Virus record (IMG/VR): IMGVR_UViG_3300017917_003143
Span: 128,095-192,094 of that record
Reading direction: 5' to 3' (one strand)
Length of the DNA stretch: 64,000 nt
Source: a virus
The translations under genes were made by a program, and so were the position numbers. Positions within the stretch are counted from its first letter, which is position 1. Every line of letters starts with the position of its first letter. The notes under the pieces were generated by a model that worked only from the letters and a program-made list of their open reading frames with translations, made no database searches and was not told the DNA's origin. Below are positions 17,906-27,121 of this stretch, in pieces.

Positions 17906-17908
17906 ATA
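17903..17908 (+). promoter_or_regulatory. Candidate late promoter (TAAATA)
   Basis: CTAAATAG overlaps the stop codon of the radical SAM gene, 57 bases upstream of the DsbA-like start. A sigma70-type promoter follows directly at 17912-17940. Confidence 0.35.
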
Positions 17909-17911
17909 GTG

Positions 17912-17940
17912 TTGCATATTATCAAAACATAGTGTACAAT
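17912..17940 (+). promoter_or_regulatory. sigma70-type promoter
   Basis: TTGCAT, 17-base spacer, TACAAT. It lies 25 bases upstream of the DsbA-like gene, which has a good GGAG ribosome site. Confidence 0.55.
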
Positions 17941-17965
17941 AATTAAACTTTACGGAGAGTATCAA

Positions 17966-18223
17966 ATGGACAAAACATTCAACAACGAACAAAAAATCAA
18001 ACTCACACAGATCATCAATGAAGGCATGCAGGTCATGCACGAGATTGAAACACTCAACGGTGGACTTAATGATACCATCAAAGCCGTGGCAGAGGAAATG
18101 GAAATCAAGCCTTCGATCCTCAAGAAAGCCATCAAGCTGGCACACAAAGCAGAGTTTGGTCGTGAGCAACAGGATCATGCCTTGCTTGAAACAATTTTGA
18201 CCACTGTTGGCAAAACTCTATAA
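17966..18223 (+). CDS. dsbA: DsbA-like dsDNA-binding protein (late transcription)
   Basis: The protein has 85 helical residues: MDKTFNNEQKIKLTQIINEG and EIKPSILKKAIKLAHKAEF. Length and helix-turn-helix pattern match the T4 DsbA family, which binds double-stranded DNA near late promoters and aids gp45/gp33/gp55-dependent transcription. Its position just upstream of the DNA polymerase and clamp genes, and its own sigma70-type promoter, support the call. Family assignment is from remembered pattern, so moderate. Confidence 0.55.
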   Translation: MDKTFNNEQKIKLTQIINEGMQVMHEIETLNGGLNDTIKAVAEEMEIKPSILKKAIKLAHKAEFGREQQDHALLETILTTVGKTL

Positions 18224-18247
18224 TTACTGTTATCTCAACAGCGTCTC

Positions 18248-18300
18248 GCCCACGTCACGGGCATGAAGAACGGTATGTGTGGGCCATAAGCCACCGGGAG
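18248..18300 (+). promoter_or_regulatory. Structured leader of the DNA polymerase gene, possible autogenous operator
   Basis: GTGG (18279-18282), an 8-base loop and CCAC (18291-18294) form a short hairpin directly before GGGAG (18296-18300), the ribosome site of the polymerase. GCCCAC (18248-18253) can instead pair with GTGGGC (18279-18284). T4/RB69 gp43 represses its own translation by binding an 8-base-loop hairpin at this place; the parallel is inference. Confidence 0.4.
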
Positions 18301-18304
18301 AACA

Positions 18305-20965
18305 ATGAGTTACGTAGACGCACTATTTGATCGTGAACACGATCGCATACATGTAGTAGAACGCAAGAATGGTCTTCGCGAGTATCGCGAATATCCAGCA
18401 ACTTATGTGTTCTACTATGATGATCCTCGAGGCAAGTTCCGTAGTATCCACGGCAATCCTGTTTCGAGATTTTCCACCCGCAACAACAAAGAGTTCCGCA
18501 AAGAACTACGCATCCAATCAGGTAAAGGTATCTATGAGTCAGATATCAACCCTGTGTTCCGGTGCTTTGAAGAAAACTACAAAGGACAGGACGCACCTCG
18601 ACTGCAGACATGCTTCTTCGACATTGAGGTAGACTTTGATCCTGTGCGTGGATTCAGCCGCCCAGAAGATCCTTTCAACCCTATCACAGCTATTTCTGTG
18701 TATCTTGACTGGCTTGACCAACTCGTGACCTTGGTCATACCGCCCAAGTCAATGAGCCGAGAAACTGCCCAAGAGATCGCTGGCCAGTTTGAAAATACCA
18801 TGATCTTTGATCGAGAAGAGGACATGCTCAACACATTCCTGGATCTCATCGATGACGCTGATGTGCTGTCGGGTTGGAACTCAGAGGGTTTCGATATTCC
18901 ATATACGGTACAACGTATCACTCGTGTGCTGAGCAAGGATGACACACGGCGCATGTGTTTGTGGAATCAGTTTCCCAAGCAAAGAACTTTTGAACGTTTT
19001 GGTGCAGAGAACTTGACCTTTGATTTGATTGGTCGGGTACACATGGACTATATGCAACTTTATAGGAAGTACACATATGAAGAACGACACAGTTACTCGC
19101 TGGATGCCATCGGCGATCATGAGCTTGGAGAGAGAAAAACTCAGTTTGAGGGAACGCTTGATCAGTTATACAATCAAAACTTCAAGACGTTCATCGACTA
19201 CAACCGGCAGGACACCATGTTGCTTGCCCGCTTGGACAAAAAGTTACGATTTTTAGATCTTGCCAATGAACTGGCACATGCCAATACTGTGTTGTTGCAG
19301 ACCACCATGGGTGCTGTGGCAGTGACAGAGCAGGCCATCATCAATGAAGCCCACGAACGTGGCTTGGTAGTTCCCAACCGTAAAGAGAGACTCACAGATG
19401 AAGACACGCAAGCCGCAGGTGCCTATGTTGCTTATCCCAAAAAAGGCATCCACGAATGGGTCGGTGCCATTGACATCAACTCGCTGTATCCCTCGGCTAT
19501 TAGAGCCCTCAACATGGCTCCAGAAACAATCATTGGACAACTCCGTCCAACAATGACTGATAGGTACATCCGAGAGAAAATGAACTCTGGTGCCAGCTTC
19601 GCGGCCGCCTGGGAAGGTTTGTTTGGTAGCCTTGAGTACACAGCCGTGATGGAACAACAGCGTGGCACAGAGATCACTATAGACTGGCAAGATGGAGAAG
19701 AGACTGTACATTCTGCTCCTGAAGTTTGGAAGATGATATTTGATAGCAATCAACCTTGGATCCTATCAGCCAATGGCACGATATTCACATTTGAAAAAGA
19801 AGGTGTGATCCCTGGCTTGCTGGCACGTTGGTATAGAGAGCGCAAAGAGCTACAGGCCAAACTTAAAGAAGCTACCAGCAAGGCCGACCAGGAGTTCTGG
19901 GACAAGCGACAACTGGTCAAGAAGATTAACTTGAACTCATTGTATGGCGCTATTCTTAATCCTGGCTGCCGCTTTTTTGATAAGCGCATTGGACAGTCAA
20001 CTACGCTAACTGGTCGTGCCATTGCATATCACATGGATGCCTATGTCAACGAGTGTATCACTGGCAAATATGATCATGTAGGCGAAGCTATCATCTATGG
20101 TGACACAGACTCTGTGTACTTCAGTGCTTGGCCAGTGTTGGCCAAAGAAGTCAAAGAAGGCCGCATGGAATGGTCAAAAGAGATGTGCGTACAACTCTAC
20201 GACAACATAGCTGATCAGGTCAATGACAGTTTTCCTGGCTTCATGGAGCGAGCGTTCCATTGTCCTAGAGAGATGGGTTCTATCATCAAGGGCGGTCGTG
20301 AACTGGTAGCAGATCGCAGTCTGTTTATCACCAAGAAGCGTTACGCTGTCAACATCTATGACAAAGAAGGCAAGCGCAAGGACACCGAAGGCAAGACTGG
20401 TTCGATCAAGGCCATGGGCTTGGACTTGAAACGCAGTGATACACCCAAGGTCATCCAAGACTTCTTGTGGGACTTGCTGGAACGTGTGCTAAATGGTAGC
20501 CAGAAGGACGAGATTGTAGAACGCATCCGTGAATTCAAGTATGAGTTCAAGGAGCGACCAGGTTGGGAGAAAGGTAGTCCCAAGCGTGTAAACAACTTGA
20601 CTACCTATCAGAAGAAAGAAGAACGTGAAGGACGTGCCAACATGCCAGGGCATGTGCGAGCCGCACTGAACTGGAACAACATGCGTCGCATGAACAGCGA
20701 TAACTATTCATTGCAGATTGTTGATGGTATGAAGACCATTGTGTGTAAGTTAAAGTCTAATGCGTTAGGATGGACATCAATTGGTTATCCCACTGACGAA
20801 ATGCATCTTCCGCAATGGTTCAAAGACTTGCCGTTTGACGATGCAGAAATGGAAGCCACTGTAGTAGATCAGAAGATCGACAACTTGTTGGGTGTGCTGG
20901 GTTGGGATCTGCAATCAGCAACGAATACCACTAACACTTTCCAATCTCTATTTGATTTCGAATGA
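18305..20965 (+). CDS. 43: Family B DNA polymerase (T4 gp43-like)
   Basis: The protein has 886 residues. The 3'-5' exonuclease motif I is FFDIEVDF (D106, E108), and exo III is YNRQDTMLLARLD. Polymerase motif A is DINSLYPSAI (D390), motif B is KKINLNSLYGAIL and motif C is YGDTDSVYF (D600, D602). All catalytic residues are present, so it should replicate and proofread. The C-terminus FQSLFDFE is a clamp-binding tail like that of T4 gp43, fitting the gp45-like clamp two genes downstream. Length matches T4 (898). Its stop overlaps the next ATG. Confidence 0.97.
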   Translation: MSYVDALFDREHDRIHVVERKNGLREYREYPATYVFYYDDPRGKFRSIHGNPVSRFSTRNNKEFRKELRIQSGKGIYESDINPVFRCFEENYKGQDAPRLQTCFFDIEVDFDPVRGFSRPEDPFNPITAISVYLDWLDQLVTLVIPPKSMSRETAQEIAGQFENTMIFDREEDMLNTFLDLIDDADVLSGWNSEGFDIPYTVQRITRVLSKDDTRRMCLWNQFPKQRTFERFGAENLTFDLIGRVHMDYMQLYRKYTYEERHSYSLDAIGDHELGERKTQFEGTLDQLYNQNFKTFIDYNRQDTMLLARLDKKLRFLDLANELAHANTVLLQTTMGAVAVTEQAIINEAHERGLVVPNRKERLTDEDTQAAGAYVAYPKKGIHEWVGAIDINSLYPSAIRALNMAPETIIGQLRPTMTDRYIREKMNSGASFAAAWEGLFGSLEYTAVMEQQRGTEITIDWQDGEETVHSAPEVWKMIFDSNQPWILSANGTIFTFEKEGVIPGLLARWYRERKELQAKLKEATSKADQEFWDKRQLVKKINLNSLYGAILNPGCRFFDKRIGQSTTLTGRAIAYHMDAYVNECITGKYDHVGEAIIYGDTDSVYFSAWPVLAKEVKEGRMEWSKEMCVQLYDNIADQVNDSFPGFMERAFHCPREMGSIIKGGRELVADRSLFITKKRYAVNIYDKEGKRKDTEGKTGSIKAMGLDLKRSDTPKVIQDFLWDLLERVLNGSQKDEIVERIREFKYEFKERPGWEKGSPKRVNNLTTYQKKEEREGRANMPGHVRAALNWNNMRRMNSDNYSLQIVDGMKTIVCKLKSNALGWTSIGYPTDEMHLPQWFKDLPFDDAEMEATVVDQKIDNLLGVLGWDLQSATNTTNTFQSLFDFE

Positions 20966-21906
20966 AGCTCAGCAGACTAATCACTTACAAACACATGGTT
21001 GATGGATTAACTGTCAATCATATACACGACGAGATTGAAACTTTGCTCGGTCATGTCAGCACGGATTTGGCCATACAAAAAATAGACTTTGACAATCTTA
21101 AAAATAAAATAGATCAAAACAGCCAGTTAGTGCTTGACAAATTACAAGAGATCAATGCTGATCTATTATCGTTCAAAGAAAAGTTACAAGAGTTTGTTAC
21201 TGGCATAGAGGCTCCCTATTACGCAAAGAGTCATACTATCTATCAAGAAGGTCTCAAGGATTCTGCTGACTATATCTTAGATCGTCACAATTTTAAAAAG
21301 TTACTGTATCAAGAAGAAACACTGGACTTTTTCAAGAGCCGTGTCTTGATGCATTCCAGCTGGAAATGGCCTGCCTTGGAAATACGTCCATGCTATGGCG
21401 AGATCACTGACAGCTTGATAGCCTGTGATCCATTGTACCTTGTCGACACTGACAAAGACATGTTCAAGCAGGTAAAGCAAAAATGGACTCCCGAGTATCA
21501 GCAAAGATTGAGATACTATACCGTCAATGAGACAGATAAAAAAATATTACATCAACTACCACTCATGCAGTTTGGCGTTGTAGTAGCAGTTGATTTCTTC
21601 AACTTCAGACCTTTGGAACTCATAAAACGTTATCTCGAAGAGATATTTGGAGTGCTGAGACCCGGAGGAGTAGCGATCTTTACTTACAATAATTGTGATC
21701 ACCCGATAGGGGTTGACAATTTTGAGAATTCGTATTATTGTTATACACCAGGCCGTGAAATCAAAGCCATGTGTGAACAGATAGGATTCAGAGTGGCTGC
21801 CAGTTTCGATCTTGAAAACAACGTGAGTTGGTTGGAAATACAAAGACCAGGAACAAGAAACAGTTTGCGTGGCGGACAAACATTAGGCAAAATACAACAC
21901 ATTTAA
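20962..21906 (+). CDS. SAM-dependent methyltransferase-like protein with N-terminal coiled coil
   Basis: The protein has 314 residues. Residues about 20-75 are coiled-coil-like (IDFDNLKNKIDQNSQLVLDK). The C-terminal part has LRPGGVAIFTYNN, a class I methyltransferase post-motif, and a variant SAM-binding region (ALEIRPCYGEITDSLIACDP). Target unknown. It sits between polymerase and clamp and overlaps the polymerase stop by ATGA, so it may act on DNA or replication-linked metabolism, but that is only positional. Confidence 0.6.
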   Translation: MKLSRLITYKHMVDGLTVNHIHDEIETLLGHVSTDLAIQKIDFDNLKNKIDQNSQLVLDKLQEINADLLSFKEKLQEFVTGIEAPYYAKSHTIYQEGLKDSADYILDRHNFKKLLYQEETLDFFKSRVLMHSSWKWPALEIRPCYGEITDSLIACDPLYLVDTDKDMFKQVKQKWTPEYQQRLRYYTVNETDKKILHQLPLMQFGVVVAVDFFNFRPLELIKRYLEEIFGVLRPGGVAIFTYNNCDHPIGVDNFENSYYCYTPGREIKAMCEQIGFRVAASFDLENNVSWLEIQRPGTRNSLRGGQTLGKIQHI

Positions 21907-21918
21907 ACGGAGAAAAAG

Positions 21919-22650
21919 ATGAGAGATTATTTGTTAGATTTGGTAGAACACAGCTACGATCTTGGCTGTATTGATTTGATCAAGATCACAGGCACAGACA
22001 AAGAAACCACAGTGGATGGTTTGGCCGAAGACAAGAGCGTGGTATTACAGGCCAAGTTCGCTACTCCAGTGGCAGAATTTATTGGTACCTTTGGTATGCC
22101 AAACTTGAGCAAACTCAAAATCTTATTGAACCTACAAGAGTACAAGGAAGATGCACAGATCACTGTGTTGCGCCAGGATCGCAACGGAGTAGACTCGCCA
22201 GTGGGCTTGCACTTTGAAAACAAGACAGGCGACTTTAAAAACGATTATCGTTTCATGGTTTCTGAAATCGTCAGTGAAAAACTCAAGACAGCCAAGATGA
22301 AACCTTTGACTTGGCACGTGGAATTTGAACCCACTGTGGCAGCCATCCAGCGTCTCAAGATGCAGGCACAGGCCAATGCTGAAGAAGTCAATTTCATGGC
22401 CAAGACTGAAAACGGTGACTTGAAGTTCTTCTTTGGTGATCATTCCACACATGCTGGTAACTTTGTGTTCCACCCAGGCACCACAGGCAAACTGAGCCGC
22501 TCATGGTTATGGCCTGTGTCGCAGTTTATCGCTATCATGAATCTCACAGGAGATAAAACTGTCCGCATCAGCGATGACGGGGCAGCCAAGATCACCGTGA
22601 ATTCGGGCATAGCTGTCTATGACTATATCCTGCCAGCCTTGACCAAGTGA
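21919..22650 (+). CDS. 45: Sliding clamp (T4 gp45-like)
   Basis: The protein has 243 residues. The two-domain clamp pattern is visible: VVLQAKFATPVAEFIGTFGM, LSKLKILLNLQEYKEDAQIT and a C-terminal half with FVFHPGTTGKLSRSWLWPV and KTVRISDDGAAKITVNSGIA. T4 gp45 (228 residues) is a trimeric ring that tethers polymerase and also activates late transcription. CGGAG lies a good distance before the ATG. The polymerase's clamp-binding tail and the DsbA-like gene nearby support both roles. Confidence 0.9.
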   Translation: MRDYLLDLVEHSYDLGCIDLIKITGTDKETTVDGLAEDKSVVLQAKFATPVAEFIGTFGMPNLSKLKILLNLQEYKEDAQITVLRQDRNGVDSPVGLHFENKTGDFKNDYRFMVSEIVSEKLKTAKMKPLTWHVEFEPTVAAIQRLKMQAQANAEEVNFMAKTENGDLKFFFGDHSTHAGNFVFHPGTTGKLSRSWLWPVSQFIAIMNLTGDKTVRISDDGAAKITVNSGIAVYDYILPALTK

Positions 22651-23297
22651 TTAGAGACGTCGTCCGATACAAGGCACCCCCGGTATGGGGAGTGCTTTGC
22701 ATTGACGTTTGGCACCGAGATGGCGCAAATGAACAGTTTTACCAAACTGCCATAGACCATCTATCTAAATACAATGTACAGGCAGTGGTAAACTGCACCA
22801 TGGACTTGCGTCTTGACTATCAAGACAAAAGTGTGTATAATACACTTAATCAATATCTTTGGACAGATGGTGGCATCGTAGAAGAGCAGAAACGCAGAGT
22901 ACTATCAGAGTTGATACATTCTGCAGGACATCAAGAAACTTCCCATGTGTTGCATGAAAAATTATTTGATTCCAACACAGTGCATCTAAGTAGTAGATTC
23001 ACTTTCCTTGAACACTGCCATACGTTTTTTCCAACAGTCAAAGATTGGATCATGTTAGGCAGTGCCTGGGGCATGTGTTTCCATAGAGGTCCTATGGGTG
23101 TTGACACAGTGGTTGACGTTGGAGACATGAAGTTCCATATGTTTCCTGAGTGGAGTGTGCAGACTGAAACCGGTTCGCCGCCTACGCTACAACAACTGCA
23201 TGATGATTTTTATGTATGGGCCCCCATAGATGATGGTGGATATAGATTGATAACGAGAGCACAAAATCACAAATGGTTCGAGAACAAGACGATTTAA
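22647..23297 (+). CDS. Conserved phage-type protein, unknown function
   Basis: The protein has 216 residues from GTG at 22647, coupled to the clamp stop (GTGA). APPVWGVLCIDVWHRDG at the start and VKDWIMLGSAWGMCFHRGPMG suggest an alpha/beta fold of the isochorismatase-like type, but no catalytic triad can be traced. Its end overlaps the DpdA-like gene by 25 bases. Confidence 0.55.
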   Translation: MIRDVVRYKAPPVWGVLCIDVWHRDGANEQFYQTAIDHLSKYNVQAVVNCTMDLRLDYQDKSVYNTLNQYLWTDGGIVEEQKRRVLSELIHSAGHQETSHVLHEKLFDSNTVHLSSRFTFLEHCHTFFPTVKDWIMLGSAWGMCFHRGPMGVDTVVDVGDMKFHMFPEWSVQTETGSPPTLQQLHDDFYVWAPIDDGGYRLITRAQNHKWFENKTI

Positions 23298-24802
23298 CTT
23301 CTAAACAAAGCGACTATGCTGTGTTCCTTCCGGCTATCAGCAGTTTCTATGCTGGCTATATTGGACGAGAGCGCCACGGTGTAGGACTTGATCCAGGCCG
23401 ATTGCCACAAGGCATCGGTGACATGGAAGCCATGAACTGGCTCGACCCACAGAAAGCATTGTTTCCCTATCGCTGGAGCCTGTATTCAGCAGGACACGCT
23501 AACTTGGATCTTACCAAGTTTGATGCCAAAGAGGACATGCTACGCAATCGAGATCCTAACACTGTTATGTTAGCCGACTCCGGCGGATTCCAGATTGCCA
23601 AGGGTGTATGGCCCGGTCGTTGGGCAGACCCCACAGATAAAAAAGCCGAAGCACAACGAGAAAAAGTGCTCAAATGGCAGATGGGCATAGCCACATACGG
23701 TATGACCATGGATATCCCTACCTGGACATTCCGTGACCCCAAAGCCGCCGAAGCATCAGGTATCCATAGCTACGATGATGCTGTGACAGCGACACAATAC
23801 AACAACGAATATTGGATCAACAACCGTTATGGTGACACCAAGATCCTAAACGTGCTACAGGGCGGTAATCACGCCGAAGCAGATCACTGGTATGACTTGA
23901 TGAAGCACTACTGCGATCCTGCCAAGTATCCAGATCGACATTTCAACGGTTGGGGCATGGGAGGTCAGAACATGTGTGACGTACACTTGGTGCTGAAACG
24001 CTTGGTGACCTTGATCCACGATGGCTTGTTGGAAAAAGGTGTACATGATTGGATGCACTTCTTGGGCACATCAAAGCTGGAGTGGGCATGTTTGCTCACT
24101 GATGTACAACGTGCCATCCGCAAGTATCATAACTCAAACTTCACTATCTCCTTTGATTGTGCATCGCCATTCTTGGCCACTGCCAACGGACAGATCTACA
24201 CACAGTTGAGAACAGAAGATCGAGGCAAATGGTCTTACATGATGAGTCCCACCGCTGATGATAAAAAGTATGCCACCGATTCAAGATCTTTCCGTGATGC
24301 TGTGCTACAAGATCGGATACATGACATTTTTGAAGACAGTCCAATTTCATCTAGGATGGCTATCAAGGATGTGTGCATATACAAACCGGGCGATCTAAAC
24401 AAAATCGGTAAAGAAGGAAAAACCTCTTGGGACTCATTCTCTTATGCTCTAATGATGGGCCATAATGTTTGGCACCATATCCGGGCAGTACAAGAAGCAA
24501 ATCGGAGATATGACCAAGGTTTAGTGCCCGGAATGCTTGTACAAGAAACCTTTGATCGTGTATACTTTAGAGACTTAGTAGATACAATCTTCAAACAGCA
24601 AGATCGAGCAAAGAGTTTGAGCATCATTGACAACAATTCTAAATTTTGGGATCAGATCATTGGCACACGTGGGTTCACTGGCAAGAAAACTACCAACGCT
24701 CATACCCAATACAACAACTTGTTCGAAGTCGATGACGAAGAAACCGAAACAGAAGAATTTGACGAATCATTGTTAGATCAACTGGAGAATCAAAATGTAT
24801 GA
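23273..24802 (+). CDS. dpdA: DpdA/TGT-like 7-deazaguanine transglycosylase
   Basis: The protein has 509 residues. LADSGGFQIAKG (D102) matches the first catalytic Asp region of tRNA-guanine transglycosylases, and SFDCASPFLATANGQ (D295) the second; LNVLQGG and GWGMGGQNMCD match the base-pocket loops. No CxCxxC zinc site of bacterial Tgt is visible, as in phage DpdA proteins, which swap guanine in DNA for a 7-deazaguanine. folE, queD and queE in the same window support a DNA-modification role. The alternative is a tRNA-directed enzyme. Confidence 0.8.
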   Translation: MVREQDDLTSKQSDYAVFLPAISSFYAGYIGRERHGVGLDPGRLPQGIGDMEAMNWLDPQKALFPYRWSLYSAGHANLDLTKFDAKEDMLRNRDPNTVMLADSGGFQIAKGVWPGRWADPTDKKAEAQREKVLKWQMGIATYGMTMDIPTWTFRDPKAAEASGIHSYDDAVTATQYNNEYWINNRYGDTKILNVLQGGNHAEADHWYDLMKHYCDPAKYPDRHFNGWGMGGQNMCDVHLVLKRLVTLIHDGLLEKGVHDWMHFLGTSKLEWACLLTDVQRAIRKYHNSNFTISFDCASPFLATANGQIYTQLRTEDRGKWSYMMSPTADDKKYATDSRSFRDAVLQDRIHDIFEDSPISSRMAIKDVCIYKPGDLNKIGKEGKTSWDSFSYALMMGHNVWHHIRAVQEANRRYDQGLVPGMLVQETFDRVYFRDLVDTIFKQQDRAKSLSIIDNNSKFWDQIIGTRGFTGKKTTNAHTQYNNLFEVDDEETETEEFDESLLDQLENQNV

Positions 24803-24980
24803 ATCTCGCATCAAGCATCTTGAAGAAGCACACCATGCCTTGGACAAACAGATCAAAGGTCTGGAACTCACAGGTGTTTTTGAAGATGAACGCTTGCATG
24901 AACTCAAAAAACTCAAGCTCAAACTAAAAGACGACATCGAATCTTTGCGCCGTAAACAACAAGAAGAAAATGAAAACTGA
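24795..24980 (+). CDS. DUF465/YdcH-like small coiled-coil protein
   Basis: Sixty-one residues forming two heptad helices: RIKHLEEAHHALDKQIKGLE and DERLHELKKLKLKLKDDIES. The pattern matches the YdcH/DUF465 family of unknown role. It is coupled to both neighbours by overlaps. Confidence 0.6.
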   Translation: MYESRIKHLEEAHHALDKQIKGLELTGVFEDERLHELKKLKLKLKDDIESLRRKQQEENEN

Positions 24981-25359
24981 TCTCGATCAACTGCTGTGTG
25001 AGAAATATCCTAAAATCTTTGCCGACAGGCACAAGACAATGACAGAAACCTGTATGTGTTGGGGCTTTGAGCACGGAGACGGTTGGTACAACATCATCGA
25101 TCAACTATGCTCCAACATCCAACATCACATTGATTGGAAAGAAAAGCAAGGACATGTTGTACCTCAAGTAGTGGCTGAACAGGTCAAAGAAAAGTTTGGC
25201 ACACTACGATTTTATTATCGTGGCGGCGATGATGCTATTGACGGTATGGTGCGTATGGCCGAATCCATGAGTGGTGTGACTTGTGAAGAGTGCGGAGCAC
25301 CAGGCACCACAGGCGGTCAAGGTTGGATCTCAACTCTTTGTGAAACTCATAGGAAATAA
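24970..25359 (+). CDS. Small protein with C-terminal CxxC-type site
   Basis: The protein has 129 residues. CMCWGFEHGDGWYNIIDQLC then VKEKFGTLRFYYRGGDD is a pattern common in phage hypothetical proteins. The end (CEECGAPG, then LCETHRK) looks like a zinc knuckle. Function unknown. Confidence 0.6.
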   Translation: MKTDLDQLLCEKYPKIFADRHKTMTETCMCWGFEHGDGWYNIIDQLCSNIQHHIDWKEKQGHVVPQVVAEQVKEKFGTLRFYYRGGDDAIDGMVRMAESMSGVTCEECGAPGTTGGQGWISTLCETHRK

Positions 25360-25360
25360 C

Positions 25361-25876
25361 ATGGATAGACCCGGACACGAAACTGTTAAGTTTTTTATTG
25401 GTACTGAAGTAGAGCATACTCCAGCGTTTGGTCTTAAAACCTTGTTCGTGGTGGGTGTACATGATCACGACACTATCATGGACATAGCATTAGCCAATGA
25501 TTGCACACATATCTATTTTGGTGCCAACCAGAGTTTTCCTCGACTGCCAGTTAATGATGCCGAAGGGTGGCGTCAGTGGGAAACCATGATCGATCAATGC
25601 TTGGACGGAGGATTCTTGTGTACCTTGGATCTTGATGTATCCTGTGCCGAAGGCTTGCTGGAATCATTCCTGGTTGAAAAAAATAACTTTATTCCCATGC
25701 TGTCGGTCAAGCTCCCTTATATCCGGCAGTTCAATTACAATGCCACACTGAAGATCGATGACCGTGATTTCCAAGCTACCAATCCTGGAGTCTGGTGCCA
25801 CAGTCTACAAGATTTACAAAAAAGGTCAGTATTCACTGACTGGTCTAAATACACCCAAGACAAGGTAATAGAATAA
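25361..25876 (+). CDS. Conserved phage-type protein, unknown function
   Basis: The protein has 171 residues from the ATG at 25361, one base after the upstream stop; longer upstream starts would overlap that gene. TVKFFIGTEVEHTPAFGLKT and HIYFGANQSFPRLP appear in T4-like cyanophage hypothetical proteins I recall. It is alpha/beta with no clear catalytic residues. Confidence 0.55.
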   Translation: MDRPGHETVKFFIGTEVEHTPAFGLKTLFVVGVHDHDTIMDIALANDCTHIYFGANQSFPRLPVNDAEGWRQWETMIDQCLDGGFLCTLDLDVSCAEGLLESFLVEKNNFIPMLSVKLPYIRQFNYNATLKIDDRDFQATNPGVWCHSLQDLQKRSVFTDWSKYTQDKVIE

Positions 25877-26394
25877 TGGCACAACTATATCGTATCACAC
25901 CGCTGGAAAAAAAGTCAATGGAATATTTCGTTGACGTGTTTGAGCGTCGAGAGGACGGTAGCATCCGTGGATTCCAAGTCACCGAAACCTGGCGTTGGGG
26001 TCAAGCGTTCCGTGAACTCGACGATCCTGTGTATGAAACAGAAATGGACCGTGTGCATTGCCGACCTGAAATTGGTTGGGGGTGCGAGCTTGACGATCTC
26101 TGTGCTGTCTGGGTAGAGTTCGACGAAGATGAGTTTACCGAAGAAGAAATGGACGAAATCCGCAGTATCCTGAATTGGGAGTCTGAAGACGAAGATGGAC
26201 GTTGTGGCACTGCTTGGTTATACGATGGCGATCACAATTGGGAAATCGAAGATGATCATGTTGCTGTTTTGGGCCCAGTAAAGATTGACCTTATCGACGA
26301 AGATTCGTATAATGAGATTATTGAAGAAAATGTAAAACCTACCAAACTGGAACCATCCACTGGATGGCCGTTTAAGCCCAAGGAATCAGAATGA
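25876..26394 (+). CDS. Acidic protein, unknown function
   Basis: The protein has 172 residues and is very acidic (VEFDEDEFTEEEMDEI). RREDGSIRGFQVTETWRWGQ and WGCELDDLCAVWVEFD form the ordered core. Acidic small phage proteins can mimic DNA, but nothing here proves it. It overlaps both neighbours. Confidence 0.5.
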   Translation: MAQLYRITPLEKKSMEYFVDVFERREDGSIRGFQVTETWRWGQAFRELDDPVYETEMDRVHCRPEIGWGCELDDLCAVWVEFDEDEFTEEEMDEIRSILNWESEDEDGRCGTAWLYDGDHNWEIEDDHVAVLGPVKIDLIDEDSYNEIIEENVKPTKLEPSTGWPFKPKESE

Positions 26395-26840
26395 ATCAAG
26401 AACAAAGAGCCACAGTAGACCGTATCATAGAATCAGCAGATCGCAAGATCTGGGTCACATTCCGTAGAGAAGGCATCCATAAATATCCTGCGGCGCTGAC
26501 GGATCCTGCGCTGGCCACAGGAGATGAATATGATGTATCGTTTTTGGGTTATCCTCATCGCCACATCTTTCATTTCAGGGTGTGGATCGATGTGTTCCAC
26601 AATGATCGGGACATCGAGTTCATCCAGTTCAAACGATGGATCGAGTCGCTGTATAATGGTCAAGGTTCCGTTTTAAGCCTTGATTACAAGTCTTGCGAAA
26701 TGATCGCAGACGATCTGTATCTACAAATAGCCGGTCGTTATCCAGGCCGTGCTGTGTGGATTGAAGTAGCCGAAGATGGTGAGAACGGCTGCCTCATTAA
26801 GTATGAAACTCACCGTCCCTATAATTCAATCGTTATCTAA
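26391..26840 (+). CDS. Protein with QueF-like features, function uncertain
   Basis: The protein has 149 residues. KYPAALTDPALATGDEYDV and HIFHFRVWIDVFHNDRDIEF then IQFKRWIES recall the tunnelling-fold layout of FolE/QueF relatives, but the QueF cysteine and QYS motif are absent, so the resemblance is weak. Overlaps the preceding stop by ATGA. Confidence 0.45.
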   Translation: MNQEQRATVDRIIESADRKIWVTFRREGIHKYPAALTDPALATGDEYDVSFLGYPHRHIFHFRVWIDVFHNDRDIEFIQFKRWIESLYNGQGSVLSLDYKSCEMIADDLYLQIAGRYPGRAVWIEVAEDGENGCLIKYETHRPYNSIVI

Positions 26841-26851
26841 AGGAAATCATC

Positions 26852-27121
26852 ATGGGCCGAACCTTGTTCAAACCCAATCCTCGCAGTCGTCAGGTCTGGG
26901 AAGACCTCGATCGTTATCTCAACTTTTGTGTGGACTATGGCTATCGCTATGATCCAGCAGATCTCTATAACAACCGGAGTTATCCATTCCAGCAGTTCCG
27001 TAAATTAGAAGCTGGCAAGGATCCTAAAGACATGTGGACTGAAGACAGCCGCAGATTTGCAGGCTATCGTCCAGATTTCAAGCGTGACGATCGCCGCCCT
27101 CGTGGAGATCGCCGTGCGTAA
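26852..27121 (+). CDS. Small basic protein, unknown function
   Basis: The protein has 89 residues with an AAGGA ribosome site. MGRTLFKPNPRSRQVWEDLD and a strongly basic end (KRDDRRPRGDRRA) suggest nucleic-acid contact. The glycosyltransferase GTG lies within its last codons. Confidence 0.5.
   Translation: MGRTLFKPNPRSRQVWEDLDRYLNFCVDYGYRYDPADLYNNRSYPFQQFRKLEAGKDPKDMWTEDSRRFAGYRPDFKRDDRRPRGDRRA

Noticed and set aside
26391-26840. Calling this gene QueF
   Set aside because: Only a loose tunnelling-fold resemblance; the QueF cysteine and QYS motif are absent.
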